In this document: one piece after another, positions 16,714-25,584 of the stretch | Position numbering within the stretch: position 1 is the first letter of the stretch | Layout of the letters: the number at the start of each line of letters is the position of its first letter | Source of the DNA: Plantactinospora sp. BC1 | GTDB taxonomy: Bacteria > Actinomycetota > Actinomycetes > Mycobacteriales > Micromonosporaceae | NCBI RefSeq assembly: GCF_003030345.1 | Contig: NZ_CP028158.1 | Span: forward strand, 1,116,001-1,180,000 | DNA length: 64,000 bases | Direction: 5' to 3' | Notes under the pieces: generated by a model | What the model was told of the DNA's origin: nothing | The model's input: only the letters and a program-made list of their open reading frames with translations | Database searches by the model: none | Position numbers and translations under genes: made by a program

Positions 16714-17709
16714 TCAACCTCCCAGTGCGGTCAGGAAGTCCCGGCGCAGCCGGTTGGCCGCGCGCGGGCTGACACAGACGTGCCAGGTCTGACCCTCGTC
16801 GATCACGTTGACGTCACCCCAGCCCTGCCGCTCGCGCAGCAGGGCGGCGACCATCCCGGGCGCGTCGAGGCGGCGCAGCCAGGACATTTCAAGATCCATC
16901 GCGTACCCGAGGCAGTGCCCGCTGGGCAGCATGGCCGCGTACCCGAGGGCCCGGAGCCGGTGTTGGTGCTCCAGGCTGCGGGCGAGGCTGGTCACCCGGA
17001 GCGGCGGGGTGGGGCCGGGACGGCGCCGGCGGAGGTCGACGGCGAGTTGGTTGAGCAGGGCCACCACCTCGGGCCGGGTTCGGGTGGTCCGTGGTCCGGT
17101 GCCGGCCGCCGGTACGGCGGCGCGGCCGGCCGGCGGTGTCCCGGGTGGCCGGACCTGGCGCCGGAGCGCTCGGGCCGCCCGGCCGAGCAGGTGCCCGGCC
17201 GGTCGCCGGTAGCGGAACCGGAGCAGGTCGGTGCGGCGCAGCGTGTCGAGGTCGACCAGTTCCGCGCAGCGGTGCAGGTCGGCGTCGGTCGAGAAGCCGG
17301 GCAGGTGTCCCCACCACATGGCGTCGATCCGGGAGAGCAGGTAGATCCGGATCAGCCCGGCGAGGTCGCGGGCGGCGCTGCGGTTGTTCGGCCGGTAGTC
17401 CCGGATCTCCCGGACGAGCCGGTGCGCGGCGTCGGCGGCGCCGCCGGGCAGTGTCCCGAGTACGGCGGCGAAGTCGGGGCCGGTGATCCGGTCCGTGAGG
17501 GTCCGCTCCAGTCTGGGCAGTTCGTCGCGGCCGGTGTGGCCGGCCACCTCGGCGAGCAGCTCCGCGACCGCCGCCCGGTAGCCGACCAGTTCGGAGAGGG
17601 ACGCTCCGCTGGCCGGGCGCAGGGTACGGCCGGCGGTCCCGCGCGACTGCTGCTGCCCGCTGGGCCGGATCGGTGATCCGATCTCCCCGGCGACCTCTTG
17701 GCTGGGCAT
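16714..17709 (-). CDS. M15/DUF5715-like putative metallopeptidase, partner of the Asn-synthetase homologue
   Basis: The 331-residue product has no signal peptide. Its C-terminal third carries SGHCLGYAMDLE (near 262-273) and GQTWHVCV (near 306-313), which match the H-x(6)-D and distant His zinc ligands of M15-type D-Ala-D-Ala peptidases and DUF5715 proteins. The N-terminal two-thirds are helical and unfamiliar. The start at 17709 follows GGGAGAGG; a longer frame to 17793 is unlikely. The gene directly precedes the asparagine-synthetase-like gene with only five bases between, so the two products probably act in the same process, which I cannot name. Confidence 0.6.
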   Translation of the reverse strand: MPSQEVAGEIGSPIRPSGQQQSRGTAGRTLRPASGASLSELVGYRAAVAELLAEVAGHTGRDELPRLERTLTDRITGPDFAAVLGTLPGGAADAAHRLVREIRDYRPNNRSAARDLAGLIRIYLLSRIDAMWWGHLPGFSTDADLHRCAELVDLDTLRRTDLLRFRYRRPAGHLLGRAARALRRQVRPPGTPPAGRAAVPAAGTGPRTTRTRPEVVALLNQLAVDLRRRRPGPTPPLRVTSLARSLEHQHRLRALGYAAMLPSGHCLGYAMDLEMSWLRRLDAPGMVAALLRERQGWGDVNVIDEGQTWHVCVSPRAANRLRRDFLTALGG

Positions 17710-17828
17710 GTCCGGCCTCTCCCAGGTTTCGGCGTGACCCCGAAAAATACTGCCGGTTTTGACCGTAACACCCGTTAAACCGGAAAAATGCATCTTGCTC
17801 CGGCTGGTCGACGCCAGCGCTCCGATAC

Positions 17829-17878
17829 TTGGAACGTTTTACCGCTGCATTGACGGGCGTAGATCAATCTCCTACCCT
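17829..17878 (+). promoter_or_regulatory. promoter of the sugar ABC operon with a LacI-like operator
   Basis: TTGACG at 17850-17855 and TACCCT at 17873-17878 are spaced by 17 bases, a fair vegetative promoter 81 bases before the lipoprotein start. Just upstream, TTGGAACGTTTTACC (17829-17843) has the central AACGTT dyad typical of LacI-family operators, which commonly control such sugar importers. No LacI-family gene is in the window. Confidence 0.45.
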
Positions 17879-17959
17879 TCCTCACAAGCTTTTCGTACTC
17901 GCACCCTCGCCCCGTCCGATGCCGTCTACGGCGCGCTGGTCCCGGGAGGTTTCACGCCC

Positions 17960-19225
17960 ATGATGAAACGTTTCAGAAGCGTGGTGGCGACTGGCGCCGC
18001 GCTCGTCTGCCTCGGCGCACTGCTCGCCGGCTGTGGCGGCGGCGACTCCGAGTCCGGCTCGGCCACCCTCCGGTACTCCTGGTGGGGCAATGCCGAACGC
18101 GCCGAGCTGATGAAGCAGGCGATCGCGCTCTTCGAGTCGAAGAACCCGGGCGTCAAGGTCACACCGAGCTTCCAGGAGTACGAGGCGTACTGGCAGAAGA
18201 TGGCCACCGAGACGGCCGGCGGCAACGCACCGGACGTACTCCAGATGGACTTCTCCTACCTGCGCGAGTACGCCGACCGGGGTGTGCTCTACGACCTGGG
18301 GAAGCAGACCGGCGACAACCTCGTACTGACCGACCTGCTCCCCGGCTTCCAGGGCGCGGGCGAGGTCGACGGCGCCCTGTACGGCGTACCGGTGGGCGGA
18401 AACACCTGGAGCCTGTACTACAACCCGGCGATCTTCGCCAAGGCCGGCGTACCGGAACCGGCCGCCGGCTGGACCTGGCAGGACTACCGGAGCGGCATGG
18501 CGAAGATCACCGAGGCGACCGACAGCTACGGCGGCGGCAACTACACCGGCATCATCTACAACCTCGAAGCGCGGCTGCGCCAGCAGGGCGGACAGCTCTT
18601 CACCCCGGACGGCAAGCTCGGCTTCACCAGGGAGCAGCTCAGCGCGTTCTGGACCGAGGGCCAGGAACTGATCAGGGCCAAGGTGGTGCTGCCGGTCGAC
18701 AAGGCGGTGCAGATCAAGCCCCGCTCCGGCTTCGTCGACGACCTGATCGCCTCCGAACTCGGCTGGGACAACTTCCTCGTCCGGTACGCGGCCGAGGTCA
18801 AGACCCCGTTGAAGCTGGCCCCGGTGCCGACCGACAACCCGGGACAGCTCGGCCAGTACCTGAAACCGGCAATGCTGCTCAGCGCCTCCAGCCGGACGAA
18901 ACACCCGGAGGCGGCGGCCAAGCTGATCTCGTTCCTGATCAACGACCCCGAGGTCGGCCGGATCTTCGGCGGCAACCGAGGCCTGCCGGCGACCAACGCC
19001 CAGCGCGCCGCCGCCCAGCTCCAAGGCCCACTGGCCGAGGTCGCCGCCTTCGAGAAGAGCATCGCCGACCAGTTGTCCAAGGCTCCCCCGGCACCGCCGA
19101 AGGGTGCCGGCGGGGTCGAGGCGGCCTTCATCCGGATCAGCGAGGAACTCCACTACGGCCGGATCACGGTCCCCCGGGCAGTGGACGAGTTCTTCACCGA
19201 GGCGGAGCAGAAGCTCGGTTCCTGA
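17960..19225 (+). CDS. sugar ABC transporter substrate-binding lipoprotein
   Basis: The 421-residue product is a family-1 extracellular solute-binding protein for carbohydrates. A lipoprotein signal is clear: MMKRFRS, a hydrophobic stretch, and the lipobox LLAGC with Cys near residue 23. Typical features follow, such as YSWWGN, VTPSFQEYEAYWQKMATETAGGNAPDVLQMD and YGVPVGGNTWSLYYN. Start 17960 follows GGGAGG; the second ATG three bases on is equally possible. The two permease genes follow in the same operon. The sugar cannot be deduced, though this subfamily often takes plant oligosaccharides or disaccharides. Confidence 0.92.
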   Translation: MMKRFRSVVATGAALVCLGALLAGCGGGDSESGSATLRYSWWGNAERAELMKQAIALFESKNPGVKVTPSFQEYEAYWQKMATETAGGNAPDVLQMDFSYLREYADRGVLYDLGKQTGDNLVLTDLLPGFQGAGEVDGALYGVPVGGNTWSLYYNPAIFAKAGVPEPAAGWTWQDYRSGMAKITEATDSYGGGNYTGIIYNLEARLRQQGGQLFTPDGKLGFTREQLSAFWTEGQELIRAKVVLPVDKAVQIKPRSGFVDDLIASELGWDNFLVRYAAEVKTPLKLAPVPTDNPGQLGQYLKPAMLLSASSRTKHPEAAAKLISFLINDPEVGRIFGGNRGLPATNAQRAAAQLQGPLAEVAAFEKSIADQLSKAPPAPPKGAGGVEAAFIRISEELHYGRITVPRAVDEFFTEAEQKLGS

Positions 19226-19265
19226 AGCGGTGGCAGCGCCGGCCCGGAGGGAGCGCCAGCAGCGC

Positions 19266-20243
19266 ATGACGACCAGCCAGACAGCCGTACGCCGGGACGA
19301 GCCGGCCGGTCCGGCGCCGCGCCCCCGCCGGGCCGGCGCCGGACCGGGACGACGGGGGCGACGGCCGGGTGACGGACCGGCCGGCTATCTGTTCCTGTCC
19401 CCGTGGATCATCGGCATGCTGCTGTTGACCGTCGGGCCGATGGCCGCCTCGCTCTACCTCTCGTTCACCGACTACAACCTCTTCACCGCCCCGGAGTGGG
19501 TCGGACTGGAGAACTACCGGCGGATGTTCGACGACTCGCGCTGGCTCCAGTCCGTCCGGGTCACCGGCGCGTACGTGCTGGTCGCCGTACCCGTCAAGCT
19601 GGCCGCCGCGCTCGCGGTGGCGCTGCTGCTGCACCAGCGCCGCCGGGGCGAGGGCTTCTACCGGGCGGCGTTCTACGGGCCGTCGCTGATCGGGGCCAGC
19701 GTCAGCGTGGCGATCGTCTGGCGGGCACTGTTCAGCGACGACGCGGTGGTCGACCGGCTGCTCCGCGCCGTCGGCATCGACATCGGCGGCTGGGTCGGCA
19801 ATCCCGACCTCTCGCTGCTGATGCTGGTGCTGCTCGCCGTCTGGCAATTCGGCGCGCCGATGGTGATCTTCCTGGCCGGGCTGAAGCAGGTGCCGACCGA
19901 ACTCTACGAGGCCGCCCAGGTCGACGGGGCCGGCCGCTGGCGCCGCTTCCGGTCGGTGACGCTGCCGATGATCTCGCCGGTGCTCTTCTTCAACCTGCTG
20001 CTGGAGACCATCAACTCCTTCCAGATCTTCACCTCGGCGTACGTCATCGGCGGCCGGAACGGCAGCCCGGCCGGCTCGACCCTCTTCTACACCGTCTACC
20101 TCTACGACCGCGGCTTCGCCGACTTCCAGATGGGCTACGCCTCGGCGCTGGCCTGGATGCTGCTGCTCGGCGTGGGCCTGGTGACCGCGTTCCTGTTCCG
20201 GACCGCCCGGGGCTGGGTGCACTACGCCGGAGACCAGCGATGA
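19266..20243 (+). CDS. sugar ABC transporter permease (MalF/LacF type)
   Basis: The 325-residue inner-membrane protein has six predicted membrane segments and the cytoplasmic EAA loop EAAQVDGAGRWRRFRSVTLP, which docks the ATPase. The ATG at 19266 is followed by a basic N-terminal extension rich in Arg, Gly and Pro before the first segment (YLFLSPWIIGMLLL). It overlaps the next gene by four bases. No ATPase gene is linked, as in Streptomyces sugar importers that share the ATPase MsiK. Confidence 0.93.
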   Translation: MTTSQTAVRRDEPAGPAPRPRRAGAGPGRRGRRPGDGPAGYLFLSPWIIGMLLLTVGPMAASLYLSFTDYNLFTAPEWVGLENYRRMFDDSRWLQSVRVTGAYVLVAVPVKLAAALAVALLLHQRRRGEGFYRAAFYGPSLIGASVSVAIVWRALFSDDAVVDRLLRAVGIDIGGWVGNPDLSLLMLVLLAVWQFGAPMVIFLAGLKQVPTELYEAAQVDGAGRWRRFRSVTLPMISPVLFFNLLLETINSFQIFTSAYVIGGRNGSPAGSTLFYTVYLYDRGFADFQMGYASALAWMLLLGVGLVTAFLFRTARGWVHYAGDQR

Positions 20244-21142
20244 CCACCACCGAGGTACCCCGGACCGGAACGCCGCCCCCGACGGTGGCCGGACGCCCCG
20301 CCGCACCGCGCCGCCGCTGGGGCAGCCTGGCCTGGCACCTCGGGGCGCTGGCGATCCTGGCCGTGCTCCTCTACCCGGTCGGCTGGCTGGTGGCCGCCTC
20401 GTTCAAGCCGTCCCAGTCCATCCTCGGCAGCCTGGAACTGCTGCCGACCGAACCGACGGCGGCGAACTACCGGCGGGCCGCCGACGGGCTCGCCGGGATC
20501 GGCGTACTGCGGTTCTTCGGCAACTCCGCCCTGCTGGCCGGGCTCTCGGTGGTCGGCACGGTCGTCTCGTCGGCGCTCGCCGGCTACGCCTTCGCCCGGC
20601 TGCGCTTCCGGGGCCGGGCCACGATGTTCGCGCTGATGATCTCGACGCTGCTGCTACCGTTCCACGTCCTGATCATCCCGCAGTACGCGGTCTTCCAGCG
20701 GCTCGGCCTGGTCGACACCTACCTGCCGCTGCTGGTCGGCAAGTTCCTGGCCGGCGAGGCGTTCTTCGTCTTCCTGATGGTGCAGTTCATGCGGACCATC
20801 CCCGCCGAGCTGGACGAGTCGGCCCGGATCGACGGCGCCGGCCACTGGGCCACGTTCTGGCACATCGTGCTGCCGCTGTCCCGCCCCGCCCTGGTCACCA
20901 CGGCCATCTTCACCTTCATCTGGAGCTGGAACGACTTCTTCGGCCCGCTGATCTATCTCAGCACCCCGGAGAAGTACCCGCTGCCGCTGGCGTTGCAGCT
21001 CTACATCGACCAGACCACCATCTCCGACTACGGGGCGCTGATGGCGATGTCGATGCTGGCCCTGGTGCCGGTCATCCTCTTCTTCCTCTTCTTCCAGCGG
21101 TTCCTGGTGCAGGGCGTCGCCACCTCCGGGCTGAAGGGGTGA
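20240..21142 (+). CDS. sugar ABC transporter permease (MalG/LacG type)
   Basis: The 300-residue partner permease has six membrane segments and the EAA-like loop DESARIDGAGHWATFWHIVLP. The C-terminal GLKG ending is typical of MalG-type permeases. The start codon overlaps the stop of the first permease gene (ATGA), so the two subunits are translationally coupled. It would form the membrane channel with the preceding permease. Confidence 0.93.
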   Translation: MTTTEVPRTGTPPPTVAGRPAAPRRRWGSLAWHLGALAILAVLLYPVGWLVAASFKPSQSILGSLELLPTEPTAANYRRAADGLAGIGVLRFFGNSALLAGLSVVGTVVSSALAGYAFARLRFRGRATMFALMISTLLLPFHVLIIPQYAVFQRLGLVDTYLPLLVGKFLAGEAFFVFLMVQFMRTIPAELDESARIDGAGHWATFWHIVLPLSRPALVTTAIFTFIWSWNDFFGPLIYLSTPEKYPLPLALQLYIDQTTISDYGALMAMSMLALVPVILFFLFFQRFLVQGVATSGLKG

Positions 21143-21206
21143 CCGACCGCACCGGCTGAGTAGGGGTACTCGGGTCCGGGCCCGGTCGATGGTGGAGAGT
21201 CGGGGG

Positions 21207-21611
21207 ATGACCGAACGGCAGCCGGCCCAGGCCCGGCACACCCCGCTCTGGATCGTCGGACTCGCCGGCCTCACCGCGCTGGCGTACTGGGCGTTCCTCG
21301 GCTGGGACCAGCAGAAGGAGACGGATCCGGTGACTGGGACGCAGACCGGGCCGTACTCCGCCTGGCCGGTGGTCGGGCTCGGGGTGGTCCTCGCCGTACT
21401 GGTCTTCGAGGCGGGGCGCCGGGGCCGGCCCTGGCTGGCCGGCGTGGTCGTGCCGGCCGTACTCACCGTGGCGTTCTCGGTCGACGCCGCGACCGATCCG
21501 GACGCCGACGGGCTCTGGGTGATCGGTGCGGTGCTCGTGGCGCTCGGCTCGGCACTCGGCACCGGACTGGTCGCCGCGCTCGGCGCCTACGCGGGCCGAC
21601 GCCGCCGCTGA
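21207..21611 (+). CDS. small integral membrane protein, unknown function
   Basis: The 134-residue product has about four hydrophobic segments (LWIVGLAGLTALAYWAFLG, WPVVGLGVVLAVLVF, LAGVVVPAVLTVAFS and WVIGAVLVALGSALGTGLVA) and short loops. The start at 21207 is preceded by GGAGAG; an ATG 18 bases earlier is also in frame. I do not recognise a family. It stands alone, 64 bases after the sugar permease gene. Confidence 0.7.
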   Translation: MTERQPAQARHTPLWIVGLAGLTALAYWAFLGWDQQKETDPVTGTQTGPYSAWPVVGLGVVLAVLVFEAGRRGRPWLAGVVVPAVLTVAFSVDAATDPDADGLWVIGAVLVALGSALGTGLVAALGAYAGRRRR

Positions 21612-21781
21612 ACTCGTACCGCCGGGGCCGGATCGTCAGGCGCGGGCGGAGAGGGGGCGTTCGGTGGGATCGTCGATGGGTGGGCCGCTGTCGTCCGGCG
21701 CGATCCGCGCCGGGGCGGGCGGCACCGCGCCGCCCGCACGGCGGTGGGCCCGGCTGACCGGGCCCTGGTCCGCCCGGATCC

Positions 21782-22051
21782 CTAGCGCCGGCCGGCGGGT
21801 TCGCCGTCGAGCAGCGGGTCCGGCTCCTGCCGCCGGATCATGTACTGCGCGGTGAGGGTGTCCACCCCGGTGCCCCGGGCACTGTTCGGCCGGTACGTGA
21901 CCGTCGCGGCCAGCGCCGAGGCCGCCTCGACCACTCCGGCCCGCCAGGTGCCGGACCGGTAGACCCAGACCGGGTCGGTCGGCCGGTAACTGGCGGTGGA
22001 GTCGATCTCCGCCGGGTTCCGTCGGTGCGGATCCACGTTGGGTACTGGCAT
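21782..22051 (-). CDS. small hypothetical protein (89 aa)
   Basis: The product begins MPVPNVDPHRRN and contains TDPVWVYRSGTWRAGVVEAAS, a motif I have seen in small actinobacterial proteins of unknown role that look like short SH3-like or Tudor-like beta domains; this fold guess is weak. AGGAGGG lies eleven bases before the ATG, inside the end of the upstream diguanylate cyclase gene, so the two are translationally coupled. Confidence 0.65.
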   Translation of the reverse strand: MPVPNVDPHRRNPAEIDSTASYRPTDPVWVYRSGTWRAGVVEAASALAATVTYRPNSARGTGVDTLTAQYMIRRQEPDPLLDGEPAGRR

Positions 22052-22055
22052 CTTG

Positions 22056-22826
22056 TCACTGCCCTCCTGACTCGGCACCGGGTGTCGTCTCGATCAGTTC
22101 ACGGGGCACGGCCGGCGTGCCGGTGGTCTCGCCGGTACTGCTCGACCGGGCGAGCTGCGCCTGGCTCTGCACGTACCCCCCGAGCGGGCCGACGCAACCG
22201 GCCGCGTCGACATCGCCCGGGGCGAGCCGGGCCCGCCGGGTCTTCACCCGGTACATCGCGGCGTCGGCGAGGTCGAGCACCTCGGCCAACTGCGCGCAGC
22301 CGTGCACCGGGGCCAGTCCGATCGACGCGGTGACCCGCAGGTCGCGCTCGGCCACCTGGATCGGCGCGGAGAGCAGTTCCGCGAGCCGTCGCGCGGACTG
22401 GTGCAGCCAACGGCCGTCGGCACGGGTCCCGGCGAGCAGCCCGGCGAACTCGTCGCCGCCGAGCCGGGCCACCAGGTTGTTGCCCGCGTACGCGGCGAAC
22501 CGCCAGGCGACCGCGACCAGCACCTGGTCCCCGGCGGCGTGCCCGAACCGGTCGTTGATTTGCTTGAAGTCGTCGAGGTCCAGGACCACCGCGACCAGCG
22601 GCGGCCGGCCGGGATCGGCGACCAGTGCGGCGCCGATCTGATAGAAGGCCCGCCGGTTGAGCAGCCCGGTCAGCGGGTCGTGGGTGGCCGCGTGCCGTTC
22701 CGACTGCAACTCCTCGCGGAGCCGGACCACCTCCGCCTGGGCCAGCCGCACCTGGCCGCGCATCCGCCAGGCCGCGCCGAGGCCCGCTACCGCGGCGGCG
22801 CCGGCCGCGAGGGTGAAGGGATCCAC
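22056..22826 (-). CDS. GGDEF-domain diguanylate cyclase
   Basis: This 256-residue protein would make cyclic di-GMP, a regulator of development and morphology in actinomycetes. One N-terminal hydrophobic segment (FTLAAGAAAVAGLGAAW, about 4-20) anchors it, a short coiled region follows (LAQAEVVRLREELQSER), and then the GGDEF domain from HDPLTGLLNRRAF. The active-site motif is intact (LGGDEFAGLL), as is the metal-binding Asp in LDLDDFKQIND. No upstream sensor domain is seen and no RxxD inhibitory site is obvious. GTG 22826 follows AAGGGA; longer frames would lose the usual anchor position. The 30 or so C-terminal residues are poorly conserved. Confidence 0.9.
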   Translation of the reverse strand: MDPFTLAAGAAAVAGLGAAWRMRGQVRLAQAEVVRLREELQSERHAATHDPLTGLLNRRAFYQIGAALVADPGRPPLVAVVLDLDDFKQINDRFGHAAGDQVLVAVAWRFAAYAGNNLVARLGGDEFAGLLAGTRADGRWLHQSARRLAELLSAPIQVAERDLRVTASIGLAPVHGCAQLAEVLDLADAAMYRVKTRRARLAPGDVDAAGCVGPLGGYVQSQAQLARSSSTGETTGTPAVPRELIETTPGAESGGQ

Positions 22827-23299
22827 GGTGTCGTGTCCCTTCAGGAGACCCGGCGCGGGGCGCGGTCGTGGGCCGGACCCGGACCGTGTCCGAAGGCCGG
22901 TTGCCGGGAGTAACTGGTGACTGTCCGTGATCCAAGTTCGCGTACGCCAGCACGGGCCGAAACTGCGCCGTTGCGATCCGTTGGCGACCATCTGCCCAGG
23001 CAGGCGCGCGTGTCGGCGATCTTGCCTGGTCCCCGACGCTTCGGTTGCGCTGGCAACGGCCCCCCGCCTCCATCACGAAAAGTGAACAAACGGACACACC
23101 CTTACCGCGCTATCATGCTCGCTGTCAGGTGCAGGCGCAAGAGCGAATGCACGTGCAGATGGTCATGCAGAGATGACCAGACGGATGCTCCACGCACCGT
23201 CACGGCTGAGGACGCGTCCACGGGGAGGAATCAGTACGCAGTCGGGCCTACGCGACGCCCACCGCCCCCAGCCCTCCGGAACCCCCAGAAAGACTGGCG
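22827..23299. other. non-coding region between diguanylate cyclase and DUF397 genes
   Basis: No gene is supported here; open frames show no good start or family features. Around 23085-23175 the DNA is less GC-rich and contains a -10-like TATCAT (23112-23117) and several GTGCAG/ATGCAG repeats (23128-23170). This suggests regulatory sequence for the DUF397 gene, but no -35 match was found. Confidence 0.45.
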
Positions 23300-23539
23300 A
23301 TGATTCAGACGTACAACGGCATGTCCACCGGCCAGCTGCCCACCCTCGCCTGGCAGAAGAGCCGCCGCAGCAACCCCAGCGGAAACTGCGTCGAGATGGC
23401 CGAGTTGCCCGGCGGCGCCGGTATCGCCGTCCGCAACTCCCGGGACCCCGACGGCCCGGCGCTGATCTACACCATCGACGAGATCACCGCCTTCATCCTC
23501 GGCGCCCGCGACGGGGACTTCGACAACCTCATCGGTTAG
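23300..23539 (+). CDS. DUF397 small protein
   Basis: The 79-residue product has the DUF397 hallmarks: WQKSRRSNPSGNCVEMAEL, then VAVRNSRDPDGPAL (here IAVRNSRDPDGPAL) and an acidic helical end. DUF397 proteins are encoded almost always next to an XRE/DUF5753 regulator in actinomycetes, as here, and some act as small partners or antagonists of it in development control. The regulator gene follows after about 200 bases. The exact role is unknown. Confidence 0.93.
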   Translation: MIQTYNGMSTGQLPTLAWQKSRRSNPSGNCVEMAELPGGAGIAVRNSRDPDGPALIYTIDEITAFILGARDGDFDNLIG

Positions 23540-23740
23540 CCGACCGTACCTACGGCGTCCGGTACGCCGACACCACCGTTCGCCACCGTCCCGACACGCT
23601 CGGCGCGAGCCCCGACTGTACGAGGGTCGAGAAAATTAGCGCGTTGGGTCTACCCTCCTCACCGTCCAGCCATGGCATGCTTACCGACGGATTTGGCCCA
23701 GCCCTCGGTGGGCTGCGTCGAGCATGTGTGGAGGCGACAC

Positions 23741-24709
23741 GTGACGATGGCTCCATCCGGCCATGACTCGGTCCCGGACGGCGAGGTCGCCGACGGTGGA
23801 CCGATCGTCGATGGTGGGCCGGTCTTCGCGGGTGGAGCCGCCGACCCCGGGATGGCGGGCGGCCCCACCGTGCTGCGAATCCTGCTCGGCAGCCAGTTGC
23901 GGAAGCTGCGGGAGGCCAGGGGCGTCAGCCGCGAGGACGCGGGCTGGGAGATCAGGTCGTCCGGGTCCAAGATCAGCCGGATGGAGCTGGGCCGGGTGGG
24001 ATTCAAGGAACGCGACGTCGCCGATCTGCTGACCCTCTACCAGGTGACCGACGAGAGCGAACGCTCCGCCCTGCTCGCCCTGGCCCGGCAGGCCAACAAC
24101 CCCGGCTGGTGGCACCGGTACGGCGACGTGCTGCCCAACTGGTTCCAGTCCTACCTCGGCCTGGAAGCCGCCGCCGCGCTGATCCGGGCCTACGAGGTGC
24201 AGTACATTCCCGGGCTGTTGCAGACCCGGGACTACGCCCGGGCCGTCGTGCTGCTCGCCCACGACGGTGCCCCGCCGGACGAGATCGAACGGCGGGTCGA
24301 ACTTCGGATGGACCGGCAGAAGGTGCTGACCCGACCGGGCGCGCCGCAGCTCTGGGCCGTGGTGGACGAGGCGGCGCTGCGCCGCCCGATCGGCGGGGTC
24401 GGCGTGATGCGCGGCCAGCTCGAGCACCTGATCGAGGTCGGCAAGCTGCCGAACGTGACCGTCCAGGTGATCCCGTTCCGGGCCGGCGGGCACGCCGCGG
24501 CGGGTGGCGCGTTCAGCCTGCTCCGCTTCCCCGACCAGGAGCTGCCGGACGTCGTCTACATGGAACAGCTCACCAGCGCGCTCTACCTCGACAAGCGCGA
24601 CGACGTGGACTACTACGCCGCCGCGATGGAACGGCTCTGCGTCGAAGCCGTCCCGCCGACCGAGACCCCGGCGTTCCTCCGCGCGGCCCTGGCCGACCTC
24701 GAGTCCTGA
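23741..24709 (+). CDS. XRE-family helix-turn-helix regulator with DUF5753 domain
   Basis: The 322-residue regulator has an N-terminal helix-turn-helix (LGSQLRKLREARGVSREDAGWEIRSSGSKISRMELGR, about 47-85) and a C-terminal DUF5753 domain (from WFQSYLGLEAAAALIRAYEVQYIPGLLQT). Proteins of this type are found in many copies in actinomycete genomes, paired with DUF397 genes, and affect antibiotic production and sporulation. The GTG at 23741 is chosen because GGAGG lies seven bases upstream. The 40-residue Gly/Asp-rich N-terminal extension is unusual. Confidence 0.9.
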   Translation: MTMAPSGHDSVPDGEVADGGPIVDGGPVFAGGAADPGMAGGPTVLRILLGSQLRKLREARGVSREDAGWEIRSSGSKISRMELGRVGFKERDVADLLTLYQVTDESERSALLALARQANNPGWWHRYGDVLPNWFQSYLGLEAAAALIRAYEVQYIPGLLQTRDYARAVVLLAHDGAPPDEIERRVELRMDRQKVLTRPGAPQLWAVVDEAALRRPIGGVGVMRGQLEHLIEVGKLPNVTVQVIPFRAGGHAAAGGAFSLLRFPDQELPDVVYMEQLTSALYLDKRDDVDYYAAAMERLCVEAVPPTETPAFLRAALADLES

Positions 24710-24790
24710 GCCCCGGTCGCCGCTCCCGCGGCCAGACCCGGTTCGGCGCTCCGTCCGGTCCACCGGGGCCGGATGGGCCACACTACCGAT

Positions 24791-25552
24791 ATGACTTCCC
24801 GCCGCCTCGCTGGCGCCGTCGCCCTGGTCACCGGCGCCTCCTCCGGAATCGGCGCCGCCGCCGCCCGGCGGCTGGCGGGTGCCGGCGCGCGGGTCTTCCT
24901 CAGCGGCCGCGACCCGGAACGGCTCGCGGCGGTCGCCGCCGCCTCAGGGGGTACGGCGATCCCGTGCGACCTGACCGACCCGGAGCGGACGAAGGCGCTC
25001 GCCGGACGGGTACTCGACTGTGCCGGACGGGTCGACATCCTGGTCAACAACGCCGGGCAGGGCTTCGCCGGGCCGCTGACCGGGATGACCGACGCCCAGA
25101 TCCAGGCGCTGGTGGCGGCGAACCTGACCGCCCCGATGCTGCTCGCCCGGGCGGTGCTGCCCGGGATGCTCGACCGGGGCAGCGGGCGGCTCGGCTTCGT
25201 CGGCTCCATCGCCGGCCGGCTCGGCGTACGCGAGGAGGCGGTCTACGCCGGCACAAAGGCCGGGCTGAGCGTCTTCGCCGACAGCCTGCGCAAGGAGACG
25301 ACCGGTCGGGGCATCGTGGTCACCGAACTCGTCCCCGCCGTGGTGGACACCCCGTTCTTCGCCCGCCGGGGCCGACCGTACCCGCGCCGCCGCCCCCGGC
25401 CGGTGCCGGCGGAACGGGCCGCCGACGCCCTGCTCACCGGCATGCTCACCGGCCGGCACGAGGTCTGCCTGCCACGCTGGATGGTGCTGCCGATCGCGGT
25501 CCGGGCCACCCTGCCGGCCACCTACCGCCGGCTCGCCGACCGGTTCGGCTGA
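24791..25552 (+). CDS. short-chain dehydrogenase/reductase
   Basis: The 253-residue protein is a classical SDR: nucleotide-binding TGASSGIG (about 14-21), NNAG motif (DILVNNAGQGF), catalytic Ser in FVGSIAG and the YxxxK pair in YAGTK (near 155). The C-terminal tail contains a hydrophobic stretch (WMVLPIAVRATLP), as in membrane-associated lipid-acting SDRs. It converges on the hopanoid operon end, so a role in lipid metabolism is possible but not shown. Confidence 0.9.
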   Translation: MTSRRLAGAVALVTGASSGIGAAAARRLAGAGARVFLSGRDPERLAAVAAASGGTAIPCDLTDPERTKALAGRVLDCAGRVDILVNNAGQGFAGPLTGMTDAQIQALVAANLTAPMLLARAVLPGMLDRGSGRLGFVGSIAGRLGVREEAVYAGTKAGLSVFADSLRKETTGRGIVVTELVPAVVDTPFFARRGRPYPRRRPRPVPAERAADALLTGMLTGRHEVCLPRWMVLPIAVRATLPATYRRLADRFG

Positions 25553-25570
25553 CCGCCCCGCGCCGGGCGG
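25553..25570. terminator. short hairpin between convergent SDR and hpnH genes
   Basis: CCGCCC at 25553-25558 and GGGCGG at 25565-25570 pair over six bases with a six-base loop. The hairpin starts directly after the SDR stop and lies 15 bases past the hpnH stop, so it could end transcription from both sides. The stem is short. Confidence 0.45.
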
Positions 25571-25584
25571 CCAGCCTGCACCGG

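Noticed and set aside
22917-23303. 128-residue plus-strand frame between the diguanylate cyclase and DUF397 genes
   Set aside because: No ribosome site, no recognisable domain, and codon third positions are not G/C-biased as in the real genes.
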